Source: Polyangiaceae bacterium
GTDB lineage: Bacteria; Myxococcota_A; Polyangia; Polyangiales; Polyangiaceae
Assembly (NCBI GenBank): GCA_009780955.1
Contig: WQZB01000005.1
Coordinates: 41,198-105,197, forward strand
DNA length: 64,000 bases
Direction of reading: 5' to 3'
The number at the start of each line of letters is the position of its first letter. The stretch's first letter is position 1. Positions 17,115 through 24,918 of the stretch are shown here, one piece after another. Under the pieces are notes generated by a model. That model had not been told where the DNA came from. It did not search any database and saw only the letters and a list, made by a program, of their open reading frames with translations. The position numbers were made by a program, and so were the translations under genes.

Positions 17115-18650
17115 ATGTCCATCGACAACGACGACGACGAGAACTTCGCAGCTTTGTTTGAACGTGAGGCTGGCGCGCAAAACACGCGCAACACGCGAAA
17201 GCAGCGGCGCGTGCCGCGTGTTGGCGAGCGGCTCGAAGGGGTGGTGGTGCAAGTTGGGCGCGACGCTGTCTTCGTCGAGCTCGACGGCAAACTGCAAGCC
17301 CTGCTCGAAGCCGACGAGGTTCGCGAGCCTGACGGTTCCATTGCGCTTTCGGAAGGCGACAAGATCACCGCGCATGTGGTCGAAGTCGACGAGAAGAGTG
17401 GCGTCGTTCGCCTTGGTCGGTCAATGGGCAAGGCAGCGAGCCTTGCCGCTCTCGAGCAGGCTATGGCTGCGGGGCTTGGCGTCGACGGCAAAGTAACGGC
17501 TTCGAACAAAGGCGGAATCGAGGTCGACTTGGGCACTGCGCGCGCTTTCTGCCCGATGTCGCAAATCGACGACAAGCGCGTTGGTGACGCCGATATTCAG
17601 GCGCTTTTGGGCCAAACGCTCCAATTTTTGGTAACTGCCATTCGCGACGGCAAAAGCGTAGTTGTATCGCGGCGCGCATTTTTGCAAAAGCAGGCGGCCG
17701 AGTTGGCCGAGCGCGCCATGAGTCAAATCACACCCGGTGCGGTGCTCACCGGCACGGTGACGAGCCTTCGCGACTTCGGCGCTTTTGTCGATCTCGGCGG
17801 CGTTGAAGGGCTCATTCCCCGCACAGAAATCGCGCACGATCGCAGCCTGTCCGTGGGCGATGCTTTGAAAGCCGGCGACACGGTCGAAGTGCAGGTGCTC
17901 CAAGTCAAAGACAGCGAGGCCAGCGAGGCCAACGCGACGAAAGCGACGAGAGCGACCAGACCGGAGAGCGCTTCGACAAAAAAGATCACGCTGTCTCTCA
18001 AGGCGCTCGCAGTCGATCCGTGGGCGGAGCTGTCAATCGTCGAAGGTCGCGTTATTTTGGGCACGGTCACCCGCCTCGCAGAGTTTGGCGCTTTCGTGCG
18101 GATTGCATCCGGCGTCGAAGGGCTCGTTCACGTCTCCGAGCTTGGTCGCCGTACGCCCACACCCAATGCACCCGGTGCGCCGAGTGCGATGCCTTCCGAA
18201 GGCGACGAGATGCGCGTGGTGGTCAGCAAGATCGACCGCGTGTCGCGCAAAATCTCCCTTGTACCTGCTCCCGATGGCGCGGAGGTTGGCACAACCATCG
18301 TTACCAACGCCCAGGTAAGGGTGGGTGCCATCGTGAGCGGCGTTGTCGAGCGCATCGAGCAATACGGACTATTCGTGCAAATCGACGGCACAACAGGGCG
18401 CGGAGGTCGAGGTCTCGTCCCCATCGCCGAAATCGGTGTTGCTCGAGGAACCGACTTGCGCAAGGCATTCCCCATCGGCACAGCCGTCACCACGAAAGTG
18501 CTCGAAACCGGCGAAGGCCGTCTCCGGCTTTCGATCAGAGGCGCCAAAGACGCCGAAGAGCGAGCGGCTTTCGAAGCCGCACGCGGCAAAGCAAGCGCAC
18601 CAGCATCGCTCGGGACGTTCGCGGATTTGCTCAAAGGCCGCAGGCTTTAG
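17115..18650 (+). CDS. S1-domain RNA-binding protein (RpsA-like)
   Basis: A 511-residue protein with about five S1/OB-fold repeats. An acidic N terminus precedes repeats starting near GERLEGVVVQVG, GVDGKVTASNKGGIEVDL, GAVLTGTVTSLRDFGAFV, EGRVILGTVTRLAEFGAFV and GAIVSGVVERIEQYGLFVQ. The DFGAFV pattern is the RNA-binding S1 signature. It is shorter than typical six-repeat ribosomal protein S1 and lacks a CMK or IspH fusion, so it may be a second S1-like translation or RNA-stability factor. ATG 17115 follows an AT-rich leader (17063-17114) with an A-tract and TTTTAGAATC. Confidence 0.88.
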   Translation: MSIDNDDDENFAALFEREAGAQNTRNTRKQRRVPRVGERLEGVVVQVGRDAVFVELDGKLQALLEADEVREPDGSIALSEGDKITAHVVEVDEKSGVVRLGRSMGKAASLAALEQAMAAGLGVDGKVTASNKGGIEVDLGTARAFCPMSQIDDKRVGDADIQALLGQTLQFLVTAIRDGKSVVVSRRAFLQKQAAELAERAMSQITPGAVLTGTVTSLRDFGAFVDLGGVEGLIPRTEIAHDRSLSVGDALKAGDTVEVQVLQVKDSEASEANATKATRATRPESASTKKITLSLKALAVDPWAELSIVEGRVILGTVTRLAEFGAFVRIASGVEGLVHVSELGRRTPTPNAPGAPSAMPSEGDEMRVVVSKIDRVSRKISLVPAPDGAEVGTTIVTNAQVRVGAIVSGVVERIEQYGLFVQIDGTTGRGGRGLVPIAEIGVARGTDLRKAFPIGTAVTTKVLETGEGRLRLSIRGAKDAEERAAFEAARGKASAPASLGTFADLLKGRRL

Positions 18651-18786
18651 GCATGGCAGTCATGTTGTCGCTGCGCATGTGACTTCGACGTGCCGTGGCT
18701 GTCGCGGTTGTCGCGTGATCGTCGTCAAACTATTACCAAACAGTGACGGCATCGCGTGTGCTTGACAAGGCACCATATAGGCAAGC

Positions 18787-20241
18787 GTGAGCCACTTGTC
18801 CGAGTCCGAAAGTCTCCTCGTCTTCTCCGACGTCCATTTGGGCAGCGACATCCTCGATGGCGCCGAAAACAAAGCGCGTCGTTCTGCCACCATCGATTCC
18901 GATCTCGCCGAACTGCTCGCGCACTACCGAAGCACGCCACCACGCGGCGCGCGGTGGCGCATCGTCATTGCCGGCGACTTCATCGATTTCATTGGCATGA
19001 GCATCCCTGCCGAGGCAACCACACGCATTGCACTTGAAACGCCACCGAACGAGGAAGAGCGCGAGCACGGTCTCGGTAACGCCGCCGATCACGCAAGGCT
19101 CAAGCTTCGTCGTGTCGCAGAACGTCACGCCAACGTATTTTGCGAATTGGCCATGTTCGTGGCCGATGGTCACGCGCTAACGCTCGTGCATGGCAATCAC
19201 GATATCGAGTTTCATTGGGATGACGTAAAAAATGATTTTCGCGAAATTCTTTTTTCGCTTGCCACTGCCAACAATACCTTTCTCCATCGCATCCATCGCG
19301 AAAGCTTTTTTTCGCGCATCGAGTTCAACCCTTGGTTCTATTACCGTGACGGTATCTGCTACATCGAGCACGGTCATCAATACGACGCGTTCTGCGCAAC
19401 CACCCACGTCATGGCGCCCGTTTCACCACTCGATCCGCGCCGCGTTGCCCGCTGCTTCTCCGACACATTCCTTCGCTTCGTCGTTCGGCGCACCGTTGGC
19501 ATGAAGGAATACGGGCACGAGCACGTCGGCCTTTTCTATTATGTTGGATTCGGTCTGAAGCTCGGCATGCTTGGCATGCTGCAGCTCGTTTGCCACTTTA
19601 CGGCAGCCGTTGTGGCGCTGTTTCGCTTGCGGCGCGCGTATTTGTCGGAGGCCGCTGCCGTTCTGCGCGCCGAGCACGAGCAGCGCATTTTGAAGCTCGC
19701 CGAGGCGACGCGCCTGGGCAAAGACAAGTTGCGCGCGCTGCTCTCGCTGCAGGTGGCGCCGATTTCTTCGTCGATCCGTGGAATTCTCGCCAGCGTTCTG
19801 CTCGATCGAATCGCGCTCGCATTGCTCTCGGCCTTCACATTCGTTCTGCTTGCGGCTCTGTCTGCGTTTCACGGGCATGTCTTCTGGGGCGCGCTCGGCG
19901 TGCTCGTGACATGGTCGCTGCTCAATCGCTATTTGTCGTCGCGGCGTGAGGTCGATCCGGCGAAAGTCATGACCGAGCGCGCGGCTCATCTTGCGCGACT
20001 CTTCCCCGCGGCATTCGTGGTGATGGGGCACACCCACGTACCCACGATGTCATCCGCAGGCAGCGCCACGTACGTCAACGTTGGATCTTGGGCAGAGGAA
20101 GACGACGCGCAAACGAATTACCGCGCAGCGCGAACGCATCTCGTCATTGAGGTTGGTGACCGAGGCGCCGAGGCCACGTTCTGCACATGGGAAGCTTCAG
20201 GCCCGCGCGCGTTCGAGCTACCCAAATCGAAAGCGGTCTAA
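18787..20241 (+). CDS. Membrane-associated metallophosphoesterase
   Basis: Calcineurin-like phosphoesterase, 484 residues. The dimetal motifs are all present: FSDVHLG near residue 13, GDFID, GNHDIE, EHGHQYD and, after a long insertion, GHTHVPT near 420. Between the fourth and fifth motifs are four hydrophobic segments (around GFGLKLGMLGMLQLVCHF and ALALLSAFTFVLLAAL), so the enzyme is probably anchored with its catalytic site on the cytoplasmic face. Start GTG 18787. The stop TAA directly follows a family A right end, so the last residues (KSKAV) are repeat-encoded. Substrate unknown; a nucleotide or lipid phosphate is possible. Confidence 0.85.
   Translation: MSHLSESESLLVFSDVHLGSDILDGAENKARRSATIDSDLAELLAHYRSTPPRGARWRIVIAGDFIDFIGMSIPAEATTRIALETPPNEEEREHGLGNAADHARLKLRRVAERHANVFCELAMFVADGHALTLVHGNHDIEFHWDDVKNDFREILFSLATANNTFLHRIHRESFFSRIEFNPWFYYRDGICYIEHGHQYDAFCATTHVMAPVSPLDPRRVARCFSDTFLRFVVRRTVGMKEYGHEHVGLFYYVGFGLKLGMLGMLQLVCHFTAAVVALFRLRRAYLSEAAAVLRAEHEQRILKLAEATRLGKDKLRALLSLQVAPISSSIRGILASVLLDRIALALLSAFTFVLLAALSAFHGHVFWGALGVLVTWSLLNRYLSSRREVDPAKVMTERAAHLARLFPAAFVVMGHTHVPTMSSAGSATYVNVGSWAEEDDAQTNYRAARTHLVIEVGDRGAEATFCTWEASGPRAFELPKSKAV
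20223..20238. repeat. Family A right-end fragment
   Basis: CAAATCGAAAGCGGTC matches the right terminus of the full elements. It lies inside the last codons of the phosphoesterase gene; the following TAA is the gene's stop. Confidence 0.8.
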
Positions 20242-20319
20242 AGCCCGGACACAAAAAACCTTTACACGACCGTATGAGGCTCGTAGCCAGCGAGCTTGAG
20301 ATCGTGCACCATCCTGATG

Positions 20320-21390
20320 TTATCGTCGAAACACGTCGTCGATGCGCTCGGCGACAAGGGTCCGCTCCGTCCATCGACGGAGCTCGTCAACCGTTGCCTT
20401 GGCGATGCGACTCTCAGCGGCGACATCGAGGGCACCGAAGCGCAGGCGAAGAAGGCTCGTGAGCGTGTCGCTAATGCCTTCGCGGAGCCCTTGCTGGACA
20501 CCTTCGCGGAGCCCTTGCTGGACGCCTTCGCGCAGCCCTTGCTGGACGCCTTGCTGGACGCCTTCGCGCAGCCCTTGCTGGAGCCCTGCTTTGCGGCCTT
20601 CTTCGATGAGTCGCTCGGCAAGTGTCACGTAGGCCTCCTGAACGTTTTCGCCAACGTCCTCGGCGAGAATGGCGTCGATGATGTTGGCATGTTCATCGTT
20701 GCGAACATACGCAATATAGCGCAAAATTGCTTCTAGCCCTTCTCGTCCATTCTCCGCCTCGCCGAGCTCGCGAAACGCCTGAGCCCACAGGGTCAGGGCG
20801 TCGGCGGAAAACCGCCCGCCTCGAGCCGTCCGCAGCGCCCACAAGACCAACCGCGACACCGCCGTCATCGCGCGGCCGTAGAGCTCCTCGTCGCTCGCGT
20901 GGCTCAGATCGTCCACACAAAATTGGAAGTCAGGCACGTACGCTCGCGCCGCTTGGAGTGACTCGCCATCCAAGTCGATGAGGTCCAGCAGGCGCGTCGC
21001 CGCCGTCCAGCCGGTCTCACTATGGTGAAGAACCACGGGGATGACGGCCGGCAGCCGCCGCGCGTCGGGGTGATCGCGCAACCAGTTTTCCCACACCCGG
21101 CAAATGTAGCCGAGAAGCCGATACGGCATCAGCCCATCGACCGTGCTTTGGTGCTCGAACAGAAGATAGAGAAACGCTTCGCGCTCGCGGAGTTGAACCG
21201 AATAAAGAAGGTCGGTGTGTCGTTCGCGGAGCGTCTCGTCCACGAAGCTTCCGGGGCGGAGCTCCAGGCTCTTGAAGTCCATCGCCTTGACGAGCGCCGA
21301 AGGAAGCACCGAGCAAAACTCTCCCGCTGCGTTCGTGACGTCGGAGAAGACACGCTTGAAGAGCGCATCGTGCGGGTTATTGCTCGCCAT
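20320..21390 (-). CDS. Rpn-family PD-(D/E)XK nuclease / putative transposase
   Basis: A 356-residue member of the family formerly called transposase_31, which comprises recombination-promoting nucleases rather than true transposases. The N terminus HDALFKRVFSD is characteristic. The nuclease core has DLLYSVQL and LLFEHQST as candidate active-site strands. The C-terminal third contains four to five QQGLREGV-type repeats, typical of these proteins. ATG 21390 (MASNNPHD) is preferred; the frame opens at 21435. It lies against a TetR fragment on the other strand and may have arrived by an insertion that broke it. Confidence 0.88.
   Translation of the reverse strand: MASNNPHDALFKRVFSDVTNAAGEFCSVLPSALVKAMDFKSLELRPGSFVDETLRERHTDLLYSVQLREREAFLYLLFEHQSTVDGLMPYRLLGYICRVWENWLRDHPDARRLPAVIPVVLHHSETGWTAATRLLDLIDLDGESLQAARAYVPDFQFCVDDLSHASDEELYGRAMTAVSRLVLWALRTARGGRFSADALTLWAQAFRELGEAENGREGLEAILRYIAYVRNDEHANIIDAILAEDVGENVQEAYVTLAERLIEEGRKAGLQQGLREGVQQGVQQGLREGVQQGLREGVQQGLREGISDTLTSLLRLRFGALDVAAESRIAKATVDELRRWTERTLVAERIDDVFRR
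20476..20590. repeat. Short tandem repeats inside the Rpn gene
   Basis: Units such as CTTCGCGGAGCCCTTGCTGG recur at 12- and 24-bp steps, encoding QQG and LREGVQQG repeats. Such in-frame repeats can change copy number by slippage without a frameshift. This is coding sequence, not a CRISPR array. Confidence 0.85.
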
Positions 21391-21454
21391 GGCAATCGCA
21401 GGCTGCACGCGCGAGCTTCGGATGTCTATGCCCACGGCCCGATGCGGTTCTCAA

Positions 21455-21739
21455 ACTGGACGCGGCTTATTAGAGCGAGCCGTGCGTCATTGGGCGGCCT
21501 TCGATCCAGCGGTGCAAGCTGCGGTTCGCGCCATCGATCGTCGCAGGCTCGACTATCTCGAGGAACTGCTCGTCAAGCGGGGGCTCACGGTGACGCTTTC
21601 ACAAATGCGCGCACAAATTCTTTATTGGGCTTTTCTGGGTTTTGCGCTGTCGAGCACGCAGCTGCCAGGAGCGCGAATGCAGTCCTTGCTCGATGAGCTC
21701 CTGCAGATGGTCTCATCGGCACGCTTTCAGGTTGATTGA
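21455..21739 (+). pseudogene. TetR-family regulator, C-terminal fragment
   Basis: The frame reads LLERAVRHWAAFDPAV, RAIDRRRLDYLEELL and RAQILYWAFLGFAL, which looks like the ligand-binding C-terminal domain of a TetR repressor. No helix-turn-helix precedes it; upstream in the same frame is only the antisense of the Rpn gene start. The boundary is approximate. The stop TGA lies in a degenerate family A end. Most likely a regulator truncated when the Rpn gene was acquired. Confidence 0.65.
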
Positions 21740-21758
21740 CCAGGTTGACCAAGTTGAC
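21722..21758. repeat. Degenerate family A remnant
   Basis: CGCTTTCAGGTTGATTGACC followed by two further GTTGAC-type repeats (AGGTTGACC, AAGTTGACGC). It resembles the left arm of family A expanded by small direct repeats, at the 3' end of the TetR fragment. Confidence 0.55.
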
Positions 21759-21763
21759 GCAAT

Positions 21764-22033
21764 CTAAGGCCCCGCGTCGAGCCCCCCCTCGAGAATGGGC
21801 GGAGGCGCCGGTGGTGCGGGCGGCGTTGGGCTCGGCGTTGGTCTAGGTAGAGGTGCGGGCGGCGGCCCAGGCGGAACCGGGCTCGGCGGCGTTGGAGTCG
21901 GCGCGGGCGCTTGCGCATGTGCACGCGTGCGGCCAATCGCAGCATCGGCAACCATGCCGAACGCGAACATGCTGACAACGGCGACCGCAGCGAATCTGTC
22001 GCCCGGGCCGCGCTTTGGAGCTCGCAGACTCAT
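21764..22033 (-). CDS. Small exported proline-rich protein
   Basis: An 89-residue hypothetical protein. A signal peptide or membrane anchor (FAAVAVVSMFAFGMVADA) is followed by alternating Pro, Thr and Ala (APAPTPTPPSPVPPGPPP) to near the C terminus, a composition seen in periplasm-spanning linkers. The opposite strand reads as Gly/Val-rich and is less plausible. It is the last of three small minus-strand envelope genes. Function unknown. Confidence 0.5.
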   Translation of the reverse strand: MSLRAPKRGPGDRFAAVAVVSMFAFGMVADAAIGRTRAHAQAPAPTPTPPSPVPPGPPPAPLPRPTPSPTPPAPPAPPPILEGGLDAGP

Positions 22034-22087
22034 GAGTCACGGTAGTGCATCTGGCAGGCCACCTCACCGCGTTGCTGTCGCGTTGCC

Positions 22088-22336
22088 CTATTGCGCGTTC
22101 AGCCGAGCCAGCACATACACCACGAGCGCACCGACCCACAAACTTGCGCGCACGCGCATGCATTCGCGCCACGCCCAATACGGCGCGAACGGCAGAAGGG
22201 CGAGCGACACGGGCCCACGCCACCACGGACGCCTGCGCACGAGACCGAAGACAATTACCACGTGCACGGTGACCAAGAGCGCAAAGGCAAGGTTCAGGGC
22301 CGTGACAACGACGAGGTTCTTGAAGTGGGGGCTCAT
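22088..22336 (-). CDS. Small membrane protein
   Basis: An 82-residue hypothetical protein with two hydrophobic helices (VVVTALNLAFALLVTVHVVIV and LWVGALVVYVLARL) and a basic loop (RRRPWWRG). ATG 22336 overlaps the stop of the upstream lipoprotein gene as ATGA, the main support for this start and for co-expression. Function unknown. Confidence 0.65.
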   Translation of the reverse strand: MSPHFKNLVVVTALNLAFALLVTVHVVIVFGLVRRRPWWRGPVSLALLPFAPYWAWRECMRVRASLWVGALVVYVLARLNAQ

Positions 22337-22800
22337 TTGGTTGGGATCGACGATGTCTGCACGTGCGCGCCGCTCGGATCCACGATGGCGCCGGGAAGTG
22401 TCTTGGCAACGGCGAGCGGCGCGGGCTCGCTCACCTCGTTCCCAACGCGATCGCGCCACGCACCTGGCGCCATCAATAGCATTCCAGATGCGTCGCGCAC
22501 CGTGGTCCACGGAGCGAACTTCGCATTCGCTGGAGGCATAACCCATCGCCCGCGCTTCCATGCCCACCGCCGGCCTTGCCACGACCACTCGCCGTCAATC
22601 CACACGGCGCCTGAATGACTCGGCTGCGCGGGGATGATCTCCACACGCGCGGGCGGCGGATTGTACGGAACCCGAGCGAGCGCCTGCGTCGTCTGCGCCG
22701 CGAATTCCGGTTGCGGCAGGCGTTTGGGGTCGCACGCGGCCGTCGCAATCGCGGCAATCGCGATGCACACCTCGGCAGCGTGCTTGCACCTCACTTGCAT
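22333..22800 (-). CDS. Lipoprotein with Trp-rich YXWGXW-like repeats
   Basis: A 155-residue protein. The signal segment VCIAIAAIATAAC suggests lipidation at Cys23. A Trp-rich stretch follows (VWIDGEWSWQGRRWAWKRGRW), similar to YXWGXW-type repeats of exported proteins. ATG 22800 lies back to back with the start of the BamA-like gene on the other strand, so the two genes are divergent with essentially no spacer and their promoters must lie within each other's coding DNA. Function unknown. Confidence 0.68.
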   Translation of the reverse strand: MQVRCKHAAEVCIAIAAIATAACDPKRLPQPEFAAQTTQALARVPYNPPPARVEIIPAQPSHSGAVWIDGEWSWQGRRWAWKRGRWVMPPANAKFAPWTTVRDASGMLLMAPGAWRDRVGNEVSEPAPLAVAKTLPGAIVDPSGAHVQTSSIPTK

Positions 22801-22803
22801 GCG

Positions 22804-24918
22804 TTGTGCACCGGTACAAAAAACACGCCTTTCGCGATCGTCGTTTTTGCGATCGTGCTTGGCGGCTGCCACGCGGTGCCGGAGGGACGCCTCGCGGTGG
22901 ATGACGTGACGGTGCGCGGGCCACGCGCGGTTGGCACCGAGGCCATCGAAGACAAGATCGCCACGGCCCCAAGCCCCAAATTTTTGGGGCTTTTTCAAGG
23001 CTTCGTAAACGAATATTCGATTTTCGATCATTTTATTTTGCAACGGGATCTCGCGCGCATCGAGGCAACTTATCGCAAAAAAGGGTATTACGAGGCCCAC
23101 GCGCGCGCCGGCCGCGTCATTGCGCGCAATGCGCGACACGTTCGCGTCGAAATCGTGGTGGAGAAAGGGCGCCCCGTCCTCGTGCGGCGCGTAACCATCG
23201 ATGGCTTGGATGGCGTGCCAAAGAACATCCGAGACGCAGTGCAGTCGGTCGCGAAAGACGGGCTGCCGAAAGACTCTCCGTTCGACGAAGACGCCTTCGA
23301 GAATACCGAACGCGCCATTGCCCGCGTGCTTTCCGACCACGGCTATGCCTTTGCAACATCGAAGGGCGAAGCTGCCGTTGACGTGGTCGCGCGCGCAGCG
23401 GATGTATTTTACACGGTCACGCCCGGGCCCGCGTGCACTTTCGGCCCTCTCACGATCGACGGCCTCGGGCCTATTCCCGAAAGGCCTGTGCGCGCCGTCA
23501 TCGACATCAAAGAAGGAGCGCCATTTTCGCAAAGTGCCGTGGAAGCCGCGCAGCGCGCTGTCATGGAGCTCGGCGTATTTGCCTCTGTCGAGTTCACCCG
23601 CGCGCTTCCCAGCCAAACGCAACTTGAGCCACCTGCGCCACCTACTGGGAAGCGCTCGCCGCAGGTGATCCCAATGCACGCGAAAGTCGAAGTTTCGCGC
23701 CTGCGCGCAATTCATCTCGGCGGTGGTTTCGAGTTTGACGCCCTCAAGGCCGATGCCCATGGCGTTGTCGGTTGGGAGCATCGGAATTGGTTTGGCGGCA
23801 TGCGCACGTTGTCGATCACATTTCGGCCAGGCGTCGTGCTTTATCCATTGCGCGTAAACAACATTGCGTGGCCCACTCACCCGCTCTTGGAGGAGCGCAC
23901 GAGCATCGATTTTCGTCAGCCTAGCTTTCTCGAGCGGCGCACAGCGGGATTCGTGCGTCAAAGGTTCGATGTCTTTCCCGTGCTGATCGACCCGAATCCG
24001 CCTGCCAACGCGCCCGTGCTTGGCTACACGGAGTTCAAAAATGCCGTGGGCGTCGACCGAACCTTCGGGAGCGTTTACGTTGCTTTTTCACACAATCTTC
24101 AAGTCGATTCCCCGTTTTCGTATATCGGGCCCTCAGACCCGACGCTAAGCACCATTTTAACTAGCTATCCTGAGCTGTTCGTTGCGCTCGATCGGCGTGA
24201 CGACAAGATTCGCACACGGCGCGGAATTTATCTCGCGAATACCGTGCAAGTGGCCGCGAAACCATGGTTCAGCAACGCGCATGACATCAAGGTGCAGCCG
24301 GAAGTGCGGGTGTACACGCCGCTGTCGAAACAATCGGTCTTTGCAGCACGCGCTTCGATCGGATTTCTCGAACCAACGAACTACGGCACCACGATCACCC
24401 ATGGCTTGAACGAAGTCGGAAGCAATGCCGAGCAGACACGCGATTTCCAATTGACGTTTCTGCGTGGCTTTTTCTCCGGTGGCCCGTCGTCCAACCGCGG
24501 ATATCCCATCCGCGGAGTCGGTCCATCCGCCGTTGTTCCATTTCTCTCACCCGTCGTCGCGCTCGGCCAGGTGTCTCCCTGCACCAGCAACGAATGCCGA
24601 TCACCAACGGGCGGCTTTACGCTTTGGGAAACGTCGGTGGAACTTCGCCACACGATGGGCGGCCCGATCTCGGCCGCGGTCTTTTGCGACGCGAGCGATG
24701 TTTCGCCACAGCCGAACGATATTCGACTCAGTCATCCGCACCTGTCGTGTGGCTTTGGCGTGCGTTACGACACAGCCGCGGGTCCCATTCGCGTCGATCT
24801 CGGCTACCGCATTCCCGGCTTACAGGTCATAGGTAAGCTCACGCCCGACGAGAACATACCGCCAAATTTCGTTGGCATTCCGATGGCAGTGCATCTCGGT
24901 GTCGGAGAAGCGTATTGA
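22804..24918 (+). CDS. BamA/TamA-like outer-membrane assembly protein (Omp85 family)
   Basis: About 704 residues. A lipoprotein-like signal (FAIVVFAIVLGGC) is followed by POTRA-like domains (VTVRGPRAVGTEAIEDKI; FGPLTIDGLGPIPERPVRAVI) and a C-terminal 16-strand-type barrel. The barrel includes FFSGGPSSNRGYPIRGVGP, the family's conserved RGY/VRGF-type motif in the lid loop, and GPIRVDLGYR near the end. It should insert barrel proteins or act with TamB. The start is uncertain: TTG 22804 or GTG 22780. It is translationally coupled to the TamB-like gene. The lipid-type signal is unusual for a barrel protein. Confidence 0.86.
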   Translation: MCTGTKNTPFAIVVFAIVLGGCHAVPEGRLAVDDVTVRGPRAVGTEAIEDKIATAPSPKFLGLFQGFVNEYSIFDHFILQRDLARIEATYRKKGYYEAHARAGRVIARNARHVRVEIVVEKGRPVLVRRVTIDGLDGVPKNIRDAVQSVAKDGLPKDSPFDEDAFENTERAIARVLSDHGYAFATSKGEAAVDVVARAADVFYTVTPGPACTFGPLTIDGLGPIPERPVRAVIDIKEGAPFSQSAVEAAQRAVMELGVFASVEFTRALPSQTQLEPPAPPTGKRSPQVIPMHAKVEVSRLRAIHLGGGFEFDALKADAHGVVGWEHRNWFGGMRTLSITFRPGVVLYPLRVNNIAWPTHPLLEERTSIDFRQPSFLERRTAGFVRQRFDVFPVLIDPNPPANAPVLGYTEFKNAVGVDRTFGSVYVAFSHNLQVDSPFSYIGPSDPTLSTILTSYPELFVALDRRDDKIRTRRGIYLANTVQVAAKPWFSNAHDIKVQPEVRVYTPLSKQSVFAARASIGFLEPTNYGTTITHGLNEVGSNAEQTRDFQLTFLRGFFSGGPSSNRGYPIRGVGPSAVVPFLSPVVALGQVSPCTSNECRSPTGGFTLWETSVELRHTMGGPISAAVFCDASDVSPQPNDIRLSHPHLSCGFGVRYDTAAGPIRVDLGYRIPGLQVIGKLTPDENIPPNFVGIPMAVHLGVGEAY

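Noticed and set aside
18762..18781. TTGACA and TATAGG as a promoter for the phosphoesterase
   Set aside because: The spacer is only 8 bp, far below the 16-18 bp needed.
20476..20590. Tandem repeats as a possible CRISPR array
   Set aside because: Units are 12-24 bp without spacers and encode in-frame QQG/LREG repeats of the Rpn protein; no cas genes.
22801..23961. Minus-strand extension of the Trp-rich lipoprotein frame through the BamA-like gene
   Set aside because: Only the part from ATG 22800 has a signal peptide and plausible composition; the rest is antisense of the Omp85 gene.
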